A DNA stretch of 64,000 bases. It comes from Ochrobactrum sp. CM-21-5 (GTDB lineage Bacteria; Pseudomonadota; Alphaproteobacteria; Rhizobiales; Rhizobiaceae). Position 1 is the first letter of the stretch, and each line of letters opens with the position of its first letter. Positions 17,385-28,225 of this stretch are shown piece by piece. A model generated the notes under the pieces. It saw nothing but the letters and a program-made list of their open reading frames with translations, did no database searches and had not been told where the DNA came from. Location of the stretch: contig NZ_JACLZJ010000003.1 in NCBI RefSeq assembly GCF_014253075.1, positions 372,001 to 436,000 on the forward strand, in the 5' to 3' direction. The position numbers and the translations under genes were made by a program.

Positions 17385-18602
17385 ATGTTCAATAAAACAA
17401 GCACCGTTTTCACCAATGCGCGCGTGGCCACACTGGCGGAAAATGTTGACGATCTGGGCCTCATTAACAAGGCCGTTCTCGCCATCAGGGACGGCAGAAT
17501 CGCTTATGTCGGCTCCGAAAGCACTCTTCCCGCCGATTATGATTCTTTTGAAAAAATCGATTGCGAGAACAGGCTTATCACTCCCGGCCTGATCGACTGT
17601 CACACCCATCTCGTCCATGCAGGTAACCGCGCGCATGAGTTCGAGCTGCGCCTCAATGGTGCATCTTACGAGGAAGTCGCCCGTGCAGGCGGCGGCATCG
17701 TATCATCGGTCCGGAATCTCCGCGCTGCCAGTGAAGACGATCTGGTGCGCGAAACGCTGCCGCGTCTCGATGCCCTGATTGCTGAAGGTGTGACCACGGT
17801 CGAAGTAAAGTCCGGCTATGGTCTGGATTGCGACAGCGAAATCAAGTCGCTGAAAGCCGCTCGGCGTCTGGCGAGGGAACGCGATATCTCCGTTCACACC
17901 ACTTTTCTTGGCGCTCATGCCTTGCCACCCGAGATGAACGGCGACAAGGCAGCATTTATCGACACGATCATCAATGACATGCTACCTGCCATCGCCGCCG
18001 AAAATCTGGCTGATGCGGTAGACGGCTTCTGCGAAGGCATCGCCTTTCTACCGGATGAAATCGCCCGTGTTTTCGACGCTGCCAAGGCACATGGGCTTCC
18101 GGTCAAGCTCCACGCCGACCAGCTATCCAACCTGCATGGCGCAGCGCTGGCCGCTTCCTACGGCGCGCTTTCCGCCGACCATCTCGAATATACCGATGCA
18201 CAAGGGGCAGCAGCCATGGCCAAGGCCGGAACAGTCGCCGTCCTGCTTCCCGGTGCTTATTACTTTATCCGCGAGACGCAGAAGCCGCCTGTCGAAGCTT
18301 TCCGCGCCGCAGGCACGAAAATGGCGCTCGCGACCGACAACAATCCCGGCACCTCGCCCCTGACGTCGCTTCTGCTGACCATGAATATGGGCGCGACGCT
18401 TTTCCGCATGACGGTCGATGAATGCATTGCTGGCGTTACCCGGGAAGCCGCACGTGCTCTTGGAATCCTGGACCGGACTGGAACCATCGAAATTGGCAAA
18501 GACGCCGATCTTGTGATCTGGGATGTCGACCGTCCTGCCGAACTCGTCTACCGGATCGGCTTCAACCCGCTCTGGAAGCGGGTTTTCAAAGGCAGTCTGT
18601 AA
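17385..18602 (+). CDS. hutI: Imidazolonepropionase
   Basis: The 405-residue amidohydrolase opens 4-imidazolone-5-propionate to N-formimino-L-glutamate, step three of histidine breakdown. Metal ligands are visible in [21 protein letters not shown] and [10 protein letters not shown], and the [20 protein letters not shown] stretch is diagnostic. The ATG at 17385, preceded by AGGGGAA, gives the usual family length; an in-frame ATG at 17238 would add 49 unrelated residues and overlap the operator, so I rejected it. First gene of hutI-H-G-U-D. Confidence 0.95.
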   Translation: MFNKTSTVFTNARVATLAENVDDLGLINKAVLAIRDGRIAYVGSESTLPADYDSFEKIDCENRLITPGLIDCHTHLVHAGNRAHEFELRLNGASYEEVARAGGGIVSSVRNLRAASEDDLVRETLPRLDALIAEGVTTVEVKSGYGLDCDSEIKSLKAARRLARERDISVHTTFLGAHALPPEMNGDKAAFIDTIINDMLPAIAAENLADAVDGFCEGIAFLPDEIARVFDAAKAHGLPVKLHADQLSNLHGAALAASYGALSADHLEYTDAQGAAAMAKAGTVAVLLPGAYYFIRETQKPPVEAFRAAGTKMALATDNNPGTSPLTSLLLTMNMGATLFRMTVDECIAGVTREAARALGILDRTGTIEIGKDADLVIWDVDRPAELVYRIGFNPLWKRVFKGSL

Positions 18603-18624
18603 TTCATACTCAATGGAGCCTTCC

Positions 18625-20160
18625 ATGAATATCGTACTCAAGCCCGGCAGCGTATCGCTGGAGATCCTTGAAAAAATCTATCGCGAAGGTGTTCCTGTCC
18701 GCATTGAACCTGCCTTTCACACAGGCGTCGAAAAGGCTGCGGCGCGCATTGCGGAAATCGCCGCCGGTGACGAGCCCGTTTACGGCATCAATACCGGCTT
18801 CGGAAAGCTTGCCTCCATCCGCATCGCGGCCGGCGACGTGGCGACGCTCCAGCGCAACCTGATCCTGTCGCATTGCTGCGGCGTCGGTGAGCCGCTGGCG
18901 GAAAACATCGTGCGCCTCATCATGGCGCTGAAGCTCATTTCGCTCGGTCGCGGCGCTTCCGGCGTGCGGCTCGACCTCATCACACTCATAGAGGACATGC
19001 TGGAGAAAGGCGTGATCCCGATGATCCCCGAAAAGGGTTCCGTCGGCGCATCAGGCGATCTTGCGCCTCTTGCGCATCTGGCGGCTGCGATGATTGGCGA
19101 AGGCGAAACCTTCTATCAAGGCGAGCGCATGCCAAGTGCAGAAGCGCTGGCAAAAGCCGGATTGAAGCCGGTCGTGCTGGCTGCCAAGGAAGGTCTGGCT
19201 CTGATCAATGGCACGCAGACTTCGACCGCACTCGCGCTGGCCGGCCTTTTCCGCACCCATCGCGCCGCACAGTCCGCACTCATCACCGGCGCGCTTTCCA
19301 CTGATGCCGCCATGGGTTCGGACGCTCCCTTCCACGAGGAAATCCACACGCTGCGCGGCCACCAGGGCCAAATCGATGCAGGCCGGGCACTGCGCAAGCT
19401 GCTGGAAGGCTCGGTTATCCGCCAGAGCCATCTGGAAGGCGACCAGCGCGTGCAGGACCCTTATTGCATTCGCTGCCAGCCGCAGGTGGACGGCGCTTGC
19501 CTCGACGTTATCCGGCAAGCGGCACGCACATTGGAAATCGAAGCCAATGCGGTTACCGACAATCCGCTCGTTCTCTCGGACGGTCGCACGGTGTCCGGTG
19601 GAAATTTCCATGCTGAACCGGTAGCCTTTGCCGCCGATCAGATTGCGCTGGCCATCTGTGAGATCGGTGCGATTGCCCAGCGACGGATCGCGCTGCTGGT
19701 CGATCCTGCCCTCTCCTTCGGCCTTCCCGCGTTCCTTGCCCGCAAGCCGGGTCTCAATTCCGGCCTGATGATCGCGGAAGTCACTTCCGCCGCGCTGATG
19801 AGCGAAAACAAGCAGATGGCTCATCCGGCTTCCGTCGATTCCACGCCCACCTCCGCCAATCAGGAAGACCATGTCTCCATGGCCTGCCATGGCGCCCGCC
19901 GTCTGCTGCAAATGACCGCCAACCTGAACGCCATCATCGGCATCGAAGCGCTCACCGGCGTGCTCGGTATAGAACTGCGTGAACCATTGACCACCAGCGC
20001 GGAGCTGAACAAGGTCATCGCGGTCCTGCGCACCAGAATCCCGACACTGGAGGAAGATCGTTACATGGCCGACGATCTGAAAGCAGCTTCCGATCTCGTG
20101 GCCGATGGCGCGCTGATCGATGCCATTTCCAATGGCATCCTGCCAGCACTTGAGGCCTGA
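18625..20160 (+). CDS. hutH: Histidine ammonia-lyase
   Basis: The 511-residue lyase removes ammonia from L-histidine to give urocanate, the first step of the pathway and the source of the HutC inducer. The MIO cofactor forms from A142-S143-G144 in [27 protein letters not shown] near residue 53 holds the catalytic Tyr, and the QEDHVSM stretch closes the active site. The ATG at 18625, with GGAG upstream, gives the standard length; the gene is 22 bases after hutI and one base before hutG. Confidence 0.96.
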   Translation: MNIVLKPGSVSLEILEKIYREGVPVRIEPAFHTGVEKAAARIAEIAAGDEPVYGINTGFGKLASIRIAAGDVATLQRNLILSHCCGVGEPLAENIVRLIMALKLISLGRGASGVRLDLITLIEDMLEKGVIPMIPEKGSVGASGDLAPLAHLAAAMIGEGETFYQGERMPSAEALAKAGLKPVVLAAKEGLALINGTQTSTALALAGLFRTHRAAQSALITGALSTDAAMGSDAPFHEEIHTLRGHQGQIDAGRALRKLLEGSVIRQSHLEGDQRVQDPYCIRCQPQVDGACLDVIRQAARTLEIEANAVTDNPLVLSDGRTVSGGNFHAEPVAFAADQIALAICEIGAIAQRRIALLVDPALSFGLPAFLARKPGLNSGLMIAEVTSAALMSENKQMAHPASVDSTPTSANQEDHVSMACHGARRLLQMTANLNAIIGIEALTGVLGIELREPLTTSAELNKVIAVLRTRIPTLEEDRYMADDLKAASDLVADGALIDAISNGILPALEA

Positions 20161-20161
20161 C

Positions 20162-20959
20162 ATGAGCGCCTTCGAAGTTCGGCAAGGCACTTCGCCTGTC
20201 ATCCTCGGCCTGCCGCATACCGGCACTGATGTCCCGGAAGACATCTGGGCGCGCCTTAACGATACTGGCCGCATACTCGCCGATACCGACTGGCATATTC
20301 ATAAACTCTATGACGGCCTGCTGGAGAACGTGACGACGGTGCGTGCCACCTTCCATCGCTATTGCACTGACGCCAATCGCGACCCTGCGGGCGTGAGTCT
20401 TTATCCCGGCCAGAATACGACGACGCTGATCCCCGAAACCGACTTCGACGGTGTGGCAATCTGGAAGGATGGCGAAGCGCCCACCGAAGCTGACATTACT
20501 GATCGTATCAACCGCTTTCATAAACCCTATCACGATGCGCTTTCCGCCGAGATCGAACGAGTAAAGGCAATCCACGGCGTAGCGATCCTTTATGATTGCC
20601 ATTCGATCCGCTCGCATATCCCGTTTCTGTTCGAGGGCAGGCTGCCGGATTTCAACATTGGCACGGATATGGGCAGAACCTGCGCGCGCGCCATCGAAGC
20701 CGCTGCAGTTGAGGTCACGGCCAAGGCCGAAGATTACACTTCCGTACTCAATGGCCGCTTCAAGGGCGGCTGGACCACACGCCATTACGGCAAGCCGGAA
20801 ACAGGCGTCCATGCCATCCAGATGGAACTGGCACAATCCACCCATCTCGTCTCCGAAGCCCCACCTTTTACCTATGACGAAGTGAAAGCCGGGAAGCTTC
20901 GCACGCATCTGAAGGACATCCTCGTGCGCATGGAAAACCTTGTGTTCGACATAAAATAA
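20162..20959 (+). CDS. hutG: N-formylglutamate deformylase
   Basis: The 265-residue hydrolase yields L-glutamate and formate from N-formyl-L-glutamate, the final step. It belongs to the N-formylglutamate amidohydrolase family: ILGLPHTGTDVP at the start, ILYDCHSIRSHIPFL for the zinc site, and QMELAQSTHL late. The ATG at 20162 lies one base after the hutH stop and gives the family start. Formate released here is not handled by any gene next to it. Confidence 0.94.
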   Translation: MSAFEVRQGTSPVILGLPHTGTDVPEDIWARLNDTGRILADTDWHIHKLYDGLLENVTTVRATFHRYCTDANRDPAGVSLYPGQNTTTLIPETDFDGVAIWKDGEAPTEADITDRINRFHKPYHDALSAEIERVKAIHGVAILYDCHSIRSHIPFLFEGRLPDFNIGTDMGRTCARAIEAAAVEVTAKAEDYTSVLNGRFKGGWTTRHYGKPETGVHAIQMELAQSTHLVSEAPPFTYDEVKAGKLRTHLKDILVRMENLVFDIK

Positions 20960-20974
20960 TAAGGGGAAAACATC

Positions 20975-22648
20975 ATGACCAATCCTCGCCACAACGAGCG
21001 TGAGATACGCGCCCCGCGCGGAGATGAGCTCAACGCCAAAAGCTGGTTGACCGAAGCGCCGTTGCGTATGCTGATGAACAATCTCGACCCGGACGTGGCC
21101 GAGCGCCCGCACGAGTTGGTTGTTTATGGCGGCATCGGTCGCGCCGCCCGCACCTGGGATGATTTCGATAAAATTATCGCCACGCTGAAGACGCTTAACG
21201 AAGACGAGACCTTGCTGGTGCAGTCGGGCAAGCCGGTCGGCGTGTTCCGCACTCACAAGGATGCGCCGCGCGTCTTGATCGCCAATTCCAATCTGGTCCC
21301 GCATTGGGCAACCTGGGATCATTTCAACGAACTGGATAAGAAGGGTCTCGCCATGTATGGCCAGATGACCGCCGGCTCGTGGATCTATATCGGCGCACAG
21401 GGCATCGTTCAGGGTACCTATGAAACCTTTGTCGAGGCCGGACACCAGCATTACGGCGGCGATCTCAAAGGCAAGTGGATATTGACTGGCGGTCTTGGTG
21501 GCATGGGCGGCGCGCAGCCGCTGGCAGCCGTCATGGCAGGTGCATGCTGCCTCGCGGTTGAGTGCGACGAAACCCGCGCCGATTTCCGCCTGCGCACCCG
21601 TTACGTCGATGAAAAGACCCACAGTCTCGATGACGCACTGACCAGAATTGACGCATGGACCAAAGCCGGTGAGGCAAAGTCCATCGCGCTGATCGGCAAT
21701 GCCGCCGAAATCTTCCCGGAACTTGTCAAGCGCGGCGTGAAGCCAGATATCGTCACCGACCAGACATCTGCCCACGATCCGATCCACGGCTATCTGCCGC
21801 TCGGCTGGACCGTCGCCGAATGGCGCGCCAGACAGGAGAGCGATCCGAAAGCGGTCGAAAAGGCTGCGCGCGCCTCCATGAAGGTGCACGTGCAGGCCAT
21901 GGTCGATTTCTGGAACTTAGGGATTCCGACGCTCGACTACGGTAACAATATCCGCCAGATGGCCAAGGATGAGGGCCTTGAGAACGCCTTTGCCTTCCCC
22001 GGCTTCGTGCCTGCCTATATCCGCCCGCTGTTCTGTCGTGGTGTGGGTCCGTTCCGTTGGGCAGCCCTCTCGGGCGATCCGGAGGACATTTACAAGACCG
22101 ACGCCAAGGTGAAGGAACTGCTGCCGGAGAACAAGCACCTGCACAATTGGCTCGACATGGCGCGCGAGCGCATCGCCTTCCAGGGCCTGCCTGCACGCAT
22201 TTGCTGGGTGGGCCTCGGCGACCGTCACCGCCTCGGCCTCGCCTTCAACGAAATGGTCCGCAACGGCGAGCTGAAGGCGCCGATCGTTATCGGCCGTGAC
22301 CATCTCGATTCCGGCTCGGTGGCTTCGCCAAATCGCGAAACAGAAGCCATGAAGGACGGCTCCGATGCCGTGTCCGACTGGCCCCTGCTCAACGCCCTGC
22401 TCAACACCGCATCGGGTGCGACATGGGTGTCGCTGCATCACGGCGGTGGCGTCGGCATGGGGTATAGCCAGCATGCCGGTATGGTGATCTGCTGCGACGG
22501 GACAGAAGATGCCGACCGCCGTCTGGAACGCGTTCTGTGGAACGATCCGGCCACCGGCGTCATGCGCCATGCCGATGCAGGCTATGAAGAGGCACTCGAC
22601 TGGGCAAAACAGCAGGGCCTGCGTCTGCCGGGCATTCTTGGTAACTGA
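20975..22648 (+). CDS. hutU: Urocanate hydratase
   Basis: A 557-residue NAD-dependent enzyme that hydrates urocanate to 4-imidazolone-5-propionate, step two. Family blocks are clear: [38 protein letters not shown] for [11 protein letters not shown], and [24 protein letters not shown] before the ATG provides the ribosome-binding site. It is 15 bases after hutG. Confidence 0.96.
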   Translation: MTNPRHNEREIRAPRGDELNAKSWLTEAPLRMLMNNLDPDVAERPHELVVYGGIGRAARTWDDFDKIIATLKTLNEDETLLVQSGKPVGVFRTHKDAPRVLIANSNLVPHWATWDHFNELDKKGLAMYGQMTAGSWIYIGAQGIVQGTYETFVEAGHQHYGGDLKGKWILTGGLGGMGGAQPLAAVMAGACCLAVECDETRADFRLRTRYVDEKTHSLDDALTRIDAWTKAGEAKSIALIGNAAEIFPELVKRGVKPDIVTDQTSAHDPIHGYLPLGWTVAEWRARQESDPKAVEKAARASMKVHVQAMVDFWNLGIPTLDYGNNIRQMAKDEGLENAFAFPGFVPAYIRPLFCRGVGPFRWAALSGDPEDIYKTDAKVKELLPENKHLHNWLDMARERIAFQGLPARICWVGLGDRHRLGLAFNEMVRNGELKAPIVIGRDHLDSGSVASPNRETEAMKDGSDAVSDWPLLNALLNTASGATWVSLHHGGGVGMGYSQHAGMVICCDGTEDADRRLERVLWNDPATGVMRHADAGYEEALDWAKQQGLRLPGILGN

Positions 22649-22652
22649 TCAG

Positions 22653-23231
22653 ATGGGCATCATGCTCTTGAAAGCCACAGATCATCGCCGCATGCCGTGG
22701 AAGAACGGCGGCGGCGTGACGGTAGAAATCGCCGTCCACCCGCAGGGGGCATCGGTGGACGATTTCGACTGGCGTATCTCCATGGCCACCGTAGCAAACG
22801 ACGGTCCGTTCTCGCTCTTCTCCGGCATTGACCGCACATTATCGGTGCTGGAAGGCGACGGCATCGTACTGGATATGGCGGGCGTTGAGACAGTACTGAC
22901 ACGAGAAAGCCTGCCGCATTTCTTCCCCTCTGACGTAACCGTGAGCGCGCGCCTGATCGGTTCAGCCATCACCGATCTCAATGTCATGACGCGACGCGGG
23001 CGCTTCACTCATCAGGTGCGGCGGCTGACCGTAGATAAGTTGTTCGAAATCGATGTGGACAGCAGCCCTGCGCTTATTTTCTGCGCTGAAGGCAAGATCG
23101 ATCTAACTTCCGCACAAAACACAACGCAACTGGCAACGCACGACTGCGCGGTTCTTTCGAACTGCGCCGCTTCACCCTTACAAATCGGAGGTAATGGCAC
23201 AGCATATCTGATCTCGATTATCTCAATATGA
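22653..23231 (+). CDS. hutD: HutD family protein
   Basis: A 192-residue bicupin-like protein of the HutD/Ves family, found at the end of many hut operons. It shows the family start RRMPWKNGGGVTVEIAVHP and WRISMATVANDGPFSLFSG. In Pseudomonas it has been proposed to limit hut expression, perhaps by binding N-formylglutamate; no enzyme role is fixed. It begins four bases after hutU. ATG at 22662 is an alternative start. Confidence 0.9.
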   Translation: MGIMLLKATDHRRMPWKNGGGVTVEIAVHPQGASVDDFDWRISMATVANDGPFSLFSGIDRTLSVLEGDGIVLDMAGVETVLTRESLPHFFPSDVTVSARLIGSAITDLNVMTRRGRFTHQVRRLTVDKLFEIDVDSSPALIFCAEGKIDLTSAQNTTQLATHDCAVLSNCAASPLQIGGNGTAYLISIISI

Positions 23232-23369
23232 TCAGTGACTTACATTGAGGCTTCCAGAATACTCGACGAGGGAATTCTTTGGTTCTTTCTCTGGACAGCC
23301 CCGATGGTCCTGCTAATTTGGCAGCAATCAACAGCGTGAACTTAAATCACCATAAAAGGGGTACTACAT

Positions 23370-24314
23370 ATGAAAAAATACTGGCTAATCGGCGCGGCGC
23401 TGACCGCTTTCACTACTGTCTCCACGGCGAACGCAGAAACTTCGGTTTCTCTGGGCTTTTCCGGCTGGACCGGCTTCGCACCGCTGACGCTCGCCAAGGA
23501 AGCGGGCATCTTCAAGAAGCATGGGCTTGATGTAACCCTGACTAAAATTCCGCAGGCCAGCCGCCATCTCGCACTGGCTTCCGGTGACATTCAGTGCGCC
23601 GCCACCACGGTCGAAACCTGGATTGTCTGGAACGCTGCAGGCGTCAAGTCCAAGCAAATTTTCCAGATGGACAAATCCTACGGCGCTGACGGCATCGCCG
23701 TCCGGTCCGATGTCAGTTCCTTTGCCGATCTGAAGGGCAAGACGGTTGCCGCGTCGGCACCCGGCACCTCTCCATATTTCCTTCTTGCCTTCATGCTCGC
23801 CAAGAATGGCATGACGACGAAGGACGTCAAGGTCGTCAACATGGAGCCGGGACCGGCAGCCCAAGCCTTTGTGGCAGGTCAGAACGATGCCGCAATGACC
23901 TACGAACCTTATCTTTCCACAGTGCGCGCAGCACCCGACAAAGGCAAGATTCTCGCCACCACGCTCGATTATCCTGCTGTGATGGACACTGTTGGCTGCA
24001 CACCGGATTTTATTGAAAAGAACCCGGAAGCGGCCAAGGCGCTTGCCGACAGCTATTTCGAAGCACTTGACATGATCGCGACCGATCCGGCCAAGTCCTA
24101 TGAAATCATGGGTAAGGACGTAAAGCAGTCGGGCGAGGAATTCGGCAAGTCGGCAGCATTCCTCCGCTGGCAGGACAAGGCAGCCAACCAGAAATTCTTT
24201 GAAAGTGAGTTCAAGGAGTTTTCAACTGAAGCCGCCGATCTCTTGCTTCAGGCGGGTGTTATCAAGTCGAAGCCAAATCTCGACGAAATCGTCGATACGA
24301 GCTTCATCAAGTAG
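23370..24314 (+). CDS. NitT/TauT-family ABC substrate-binding protein
   Basis: The 314-residue protein has a signal peptide cut near ANAE (about 22) and an SsuA/THI5-like binding fold: SVSLGFSGWTGFAPLTLAKEAG in parts at the start, DLKGKTVAASAPGTSPYFLL and NDAAMTYEPYLS in the middle. Such proteins bind taurine, sulfonates, nitrate, pyrimidine precursors or related small acids. The ligand here is unknown. It is the first gene of a three-gene importer that lies downstream of hut, separated by 138 bases, so it has its own promoter or depends on hut read-through. Confidence 0.88.
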   Translation: MKKYWLIGAALTAFTTVSTANAETSVSLGFSGWTGFAPLTLAKEAGIFKKHGLDVTLTKIPQASRHLALASGDIQCAATTVETWIVWNAAGVKSKQIFQMDKSYGADGIAVRSDVSSFADLKGKTVAASAPGTSPYFLLAFMLAKNGMTTKDVKVVNMEPGPAAQAFVAGQNDAAMTYEPYLSTVRAAPDKGKILATTLDYPAVMDTVGCTPDFIEKNPEAAKALADSYFEALDMIATDPAKSYEIMGKDVKQSGEEFGKSAAFLRWQDKAANQKFFESEFKEFSTEAADLLLQAGVIKSKPNLDEIVDTSFIK

Positions 24315-24330
24315 CATCGCGTCCCGAGAC

Positions 24331-24356
24331 AATTCCGGGTGGCAACGCCCGGAATT
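24331..24356 (+). terminator. Stem-loop between binding-protein and permease genes
   Basis: AATTCCGGG and CCCGGAATT form a perfect 9-bp stem with an eight-base loop and no T-run. Placed in the 111-base gap inside the importer operon, it suits an RNA-stabilising or attenuating element that keeps the binding protein more abundant than the membrane parts. Confidence 0.65.
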
Positions 24357-24425
24357 CCTCCGGACCCATCTTGTCTTGCACTGGTCTGTCGAAATATGCG
24401 GCCACGCGACTGAACGGATAAAAAC

Positions 24426-25199
24426 ATGCAGCCTTTGCAGCCGATCGGTAATCAGCCCCGGATTCTCCTGGGCATACTCTTCTTCATTCTCTTTTTCACC
24501 TTTTGGGGCATTGCCACGCTTGGCGGCTTTGTTTCGCCAACCTTCCTTGCCGATCCCATCACCATGATGCAGGACGGGTGGAACCTCATCGCCCATCAAG
24601 GCTTCATGAACGATATCGGCATGACAGTGTGGCGCGTGCTTGGCGGCTTCGTGCTTGCAAGTGCCGTTGCTGTTCCAGTGGGTATCACCATGGGCGCCTA
24701 CAAGCCCATCGAAGCGCTGTTGGAGCCCTTTGTCTCCTTCGCCCGTTATCTCCCCGCCTCTGCTTTCATACCTCTCTTGATCCTCTGGGCGGGCATCGGT
24801 GAAACGCAGAAGCTGCTCGTCATCTTCATCGGCGCGGTATTCCAGATCATCCTGATGATTGCCGTCACCGTCTCCAATACGCGCCGCGACCTCGTCGAAG
24901 CAGCCTATACGCTCGGAGCGAAGAACAGCGGCATCATTCGCCGGGTCCTCGTACCTTCAAGCGCTCCGGATATTGCCGAAACGCTGCGTCTTGTCCTTGG
25001 CTGGGCATGGACCTATGTGATCGTGGCCGAACTGATCGGCGCATCGTCCGGAATTGGGTATATGATCATCAACAGCCAGGCGCTGATGGCCACCGGCCAG
25101 ATCATCTTCGGGATCATCGTGATCGGTGTCATCGGCCTCATCTCCGATCTCGCCTTCAAATATTTCAACCGTTGGCTCTTTGCATGGAGGTTCGCGTGA
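24426..25199 (+). CDS. NitT/TauT-family ABC permease
   Basis: The 257-residue inner-membrane permease has about six hydrophobic helices, starting at residues 14-36, and the EAA loop near 165-185 (EAAYTLGAKNSGIIRRVLVP) that touches the ATPase. Like SsuC/TauC, one gene probably supplies a homodimer. It shares its stop with the start of the ATPase gene (TGATG). Confidence 0.9.
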   Translation: MQPLQPIGNQPRILLGILFFILFFTFWGIATLGGFVSPTFLADPITMMQDGWNLIAHQGFMNDIGMTVWRVLGGFVLASAVAVPVGITMGAYKPIEALLEPFVSFARYLPASAFIPLLILWAGIGETQKLLVIFIGAVFQIILMIAVTVSNTRRDLVEAAYTLGAKNSGIIRRVLVPSSAPDIAETLRLVLGWAWTYVIVAELIGASSGIGYMIINSQALMATGQIIFGIIVIGVIGLISDLAFKYFNRWLFAWRFA

Positions 25200-26002
25200 T
25201 GGCTGCGAAGACCGAACCGGAACTCGTCATCAAAGGCGTAAGCCGCACCTTTCCCGGCGTCCATGGCGGCAAGCCGACACTGGCGTTGCAGGCAACGGAT
25301 CTTATCATTCCAAAGAACGACTTCGTAACGATCCTTGGTCCTTCGGGTTGCGGGAAATCGACCCTTTTACGCATAGTGGCGGGTCTCGACAAACCAAGTA
25401 CTGGCACCGTCACACTTGCCGGCAAGCCTGTGGCGGGACCGGGCGCGGATCGAGGCATGGTGTTCCAGTCCTATACACTTTTTCCATGGCTCACCATTCG
25501 CCAGAATGTCGGCTTTGGCCTGCGGGAAAAGGGAATACCGGAAAGTCAGGCGCGCGAGATCGTCGATAGCTACATTGAGAAGGTCGGGCTGCGCGGCTTC
25601 GAAAACCACTGGCCCAAACAGCTTTCAGGCGGCATGCAGCAACGCACAGCCATAGCCCGCGCGCTCGCTAACGATCCCAAAATCCTGCTTCTGGACGAAC
25701 CGTTCGGTGCCCTCGATAATCAAACACGCGGCCTGATGCAGGAACTTTTACTGGGCATATGGGAGCGCGAGCAGAAGACGGTGATTTTCGTCACCCACGA
25801 TATCGAGGAAGCCATATTCATGGCCACCCGCGTCGTGACGATGACTGCACGCCCCGGCGGGATAAAGTCCATCACACCGGTCAACATCGAGCATCCGCGT
25901 TCCTATCAGATCAAGGCAAGTCCAGAATTCTCGGAGCTGCGTCTGAAACTGACGGAGGAAATTCGCAGCGAAGCCATAGAGGCGGCAAAGCAGGCCGCTT
26001 GA
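25199..26002 (+). CDS. NitT/TauT-family ABC ATP-binding protein
   Basis: The 267-residue ATPase has Walker [11 protein letters not shown]-loop [10 protein letters not shown], signature [15 protein letters not shown], Walker [13 protein letters not shown] and switch His in [10 protein letters not shown]. It is the SsuB/TauB type. The ATG at 25199 overlaps the permease stop by one base. With 23370-25199 it makes a full importer of unknown substrate. Confidence 0.92.
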   Translation: MAAKTEPELVIKGVSRTFPGVHGGKPTLALQATDLIIPKNDFVTILGPSGCGKSTLLRIVAGLDKPSTGTVTLAGKPVAGPGADRGMVFQSYTLFPWLTIRQNVGFGLREKGIPESQAREIVDSYIEKVGLRGFENHWPKQLSGGMQQRTAIARALANDPKILLLDEPFGALDNQTRGLMQELLLGIWEREQKTVIFVTHDIEEAIFMATRVVTMTARPGGIKSITPVNIEHPRSYQIKASPEFSELRLKLTEEIRSEAIEAAKQAA

Positions 26003-26090
26003 AATTAACTGTTCCCCTATCGAGACCGGTGACATATGAAAAGATTGCGATCTTCTTCGCAGTCTTTTCTATTTCAGGACTCATCCCATC

Positions 26091-26972
26091 ATGGCCGTTT
26101 CAGCAGAAGAACTTGAAAACCGCATCGTATATGTAAATGGCGAATATGTTTCTGCCCGCGATGCCCGAATTTCCATCTTCGACCGGGGCTTTCTCTTCGG
26201 CGATGGCATTTACGAAGTGACCGCCGTTCTTGAAGGCAAACTGATCGACAGCGAACCGCATATGACGCGTTTGCGTCGCTCGACCGGCGAGATCGGTATT
26301 CCCATGCCGATGAGCGAAGATGAAATAGTTGCCATCGAGCGCGAATTGATCCGCCGGAACAATCTGAGCGAAGGGCTGGTCTATCTGCAAGTAACGCGTG
26401 GCGACGGTCGTGATCGCGACTTTGTGCCAGCCAAGGACATGACGTCGTCCGTGGTGCTGTTTACGCAAGCAACTTCGCTTCTCGACAAGCCGGCCCTGAA
26501 AACCGGCGCACGCGTACTTTCGCTTGATGACTTGCGCTGGAAGCGCCGCGATATCAAGACGGTCTGCCTGCTGCCCCAGGCACTTGCCAAGGAAATCGCC
26601 AAAAATGCAGGCTGCGACGAAGCATGGATGATCGAGGACGGCTACGTGACAGAAGGCGCTTCGTCTACCGCCTATATCGTCACTGCCGACGACGTCGTCG
26701 TCACTCGTCCCAACAGCAATTCCATCCTGCCTGGCTGCACACGGCGTTCGCTTCTGCAACTAATAACGGAAACGGGAATGAAGCTGGAAGAACGCCTCTT
26801 CACTATTGAAGAAGCCTATGCGGCGAAGGAAGCTTTCCTCACCAGCGCCGGAACGTTCGTGACCCCGATTACAGTCATAGACGATAAGATGGTCGGCAGC
26901 GGCAAGCCCGGCCCGATGGCGCAGCGCCTGCGCGAAATCTATCTCGATCACGCTCGCCGCACGGCAACCTGA
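26091..26972 (+). CDS. D-amino acid aminotransferase-like class IV PLP enzyme
   Basis: A 293-residue fold-type IV aminotransferase. The start YVNGEYVSARDARISIFDRGFLFGDGIYE in parts is typical of D-alanine transaminases. The PLP Lys lies in RRDIKTVCLLPQALAKE, and TEGASSTAYIV and RRSLLQLI bind cofactor phosphate. D-amino acid aminotransferase is the nearest fit because of the RxxDIKT pattern; a branched-chain or lyase activity in the same fold cannot be excluded. It is 88 bases after the ABC ATPase gene, so it may belong to that transcript. With alr, dadA and the D-aminopeptidase it is the fourth D-amino-acid gene in the window. Confidence 0.82.
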   Translation: MAVSAEELENRIVYVNGEYVSARDARISIFDRGFLFGDGIYEVTAVLEGKLIDSEPHMTRLRRSTGEIGIPMPMSEDEIVAIERELIRRNNLSEGLVYLQVTRGDGRDRDFVPAKDMTSSVVLFTQATSLLDKPALKTGARVLSLDDLRWKRRDIKTVCLLPQALAKEIAKNAGCDEAWMIEDGYVTEGASSTAYIVTADDVVVTRPNSNSILPGCTRRSLLQLITETGMKLEERLFTIEEAYAAKEAFLTSAGTFVTPITVIDDKMVGSGKPGPMAQRLREIYLDHARRTAT

Positions 26973-26997
26973 AATCGGATCGAAACATCCTGTGAAC

Positions 26998-27016
26998 GCC
27001 GGAACCTTGTTCCGGC
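26998..27016. terminator. Hairpin between convergent aminotransferase and gguB
   Basis: GCCGGAAC and GTTCCGGC pair perfectly around CTT in a 59-base gap between convergent genes; a T-rich stretch follows on the plus strand. Confidence 0.7.
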
Positions 27017-27031
27017 ATTCTCATTTTCGTA

Positions 27032-28225
27032 TCAGCGTTTCTGATTATAAACGTCGATACAAACAGCCCCCAGCAGCACGATTCCCTTTATGACCTGCTG
27101 ATAATCAATGCCCACGCCGAGGATCGACATACCGTTGTTCATCACGCCCATGATCAGCGCGCCGATGACCGCTCCCGTCACGCGTCCTACACCGCCATAG
27201 GCCGAAGCGCCGCCGATGAAGCAGGCTGCGATCACGTCCAGCTCAAAGCCGAGACCCGCCTTTGGCGTCGCGGTATTGAGGCGCGCTGCGAAGACCAGAC
27301 CGGCCAACGCTGCCAGTACACCCATATTGACGAAAGCAAGGAATGTGAGCCGCTCAGTCTTGACGCCTGAAAGCTTCGCCGCGTGACGATTGCCGCCGAC
27401 CGCATAAACCTGACGACCAAGCACCGTGCGGTTGGTGAGGAAAGCATAAGCCGCAATCAGCACAGCCATGATGATCAGCACGTTCGGCATACCGCGATGC
27501 GATGAAATCAGCAGAGACAGATAGGCAATCGCAGTAAAGAACAAAATGTTCTTGATGACGAAAAGGCCGAATGGCTCCGTTTCCACTTCATGTGCAATAT
27601 GACGCGCCCGTGACTTCGTGCTCTGCCACACCAGAAAAGCCGCCAGAAGCACTCCGATAACAAGCGAAGTGAGATAGACGCCGCCTGCTGTCGTTCCCAT
27701 AATTTCCGGAATGAAGCCAGACGAAAGCTTTTGAAACACCACAGGGAACGGACCGACCGACTGGCCCCCGAGGACCGCAAGCATCAGCCCCTTGAACACC
27801 AGCATGCCCGCAAGCGTGACGATGAAGGACGGAATGTTGAAATAGGCGACCCAGAAGCCCTGCATCGCCCCGATCAGCCCACCCGCCAGAAGGCAAAGAA
27901 TGGCTGCAATGGGGAATGGTATGCCGAACTTCACCATCATAACGGCGGCAAGCGCCCCTATGAAACCACAGACCGAGCCGACCGAGAGATCAATATGACC
28001 GGTCACGATGATAAGCAGCATACCCAGCGCCATAATGACAATGTAGCTGTTTTGCAGTACCAGATTGGTCAGGTTCAGCGGCTTCATCAGCACGCCGCCC
28101 GTGACGATCTGGAAGAAGATCATGATCGCGACGAGCGACAGAAGCATCCCGGATTCGCGCAGATTGTGCTTGAGATAACGTCTCACACTGCTCGTTCGAC
28201 CGCTTTGGATTACGTTCTCGCTCAT
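27032..28225 (-). CDS. gguB: Sugar ABC permease (GguB/XylH type)
   Basis: The 397-residue CUT2-family permease has about ten membrane helices. The SGV-type loop [46 protein letters not shown] in parts and LPxS-like [17 protein letters not shown] are hallmarks of the family. It starts within the stop of gguA (ATGA overlap). It forms the membrane channel for the ChvE ligands, D-galactose, L-arabinose, D-glucose, D-xylose and similar aldoses. Confidence 0.92.
   Translation of the reverse strand: MSENVIQSGRTSSVRRYLKHNLRESGMLLSLVAIMIFFQIVTGGVLMKPLNLTNLVLQNSYIVIMALGMLLIIVTGHIDLSVGSVCGFIGALAAVMMVKFGIPFPIAAILCLLAGGLIGAMQGFWVAYFNIPSFIVTLAGMLVFKGLMLAVLGGQSVGPFPVVFQKLSSGFIPEIMGTTAGGVYLTSLVIGVLLAAFLVWQSTKSRARHIAHEVETEPFGLFVIKNILFFTAIAYLSLLISSHRGMPNVLIIMAVLIAAYAFLTNRTVLGRQVYAVGGNRHAAKLSGVKTERLTFLAFVNMGVLAALAGLVFAARLNTATPKAGLGFELDVIAACFIGGASAYGGVGRVTGAVIGALIMGVMNNGMSILGVGIDYQQVIKGIVLLGAVCIDVYNQKR

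Noticed and set aside
19051-21889. Long minus-strand frames opposite hutH, hutG and hutU
   Set aside because: They mirror high-GC codon use of the hut genes; no start signals or domains are visible.
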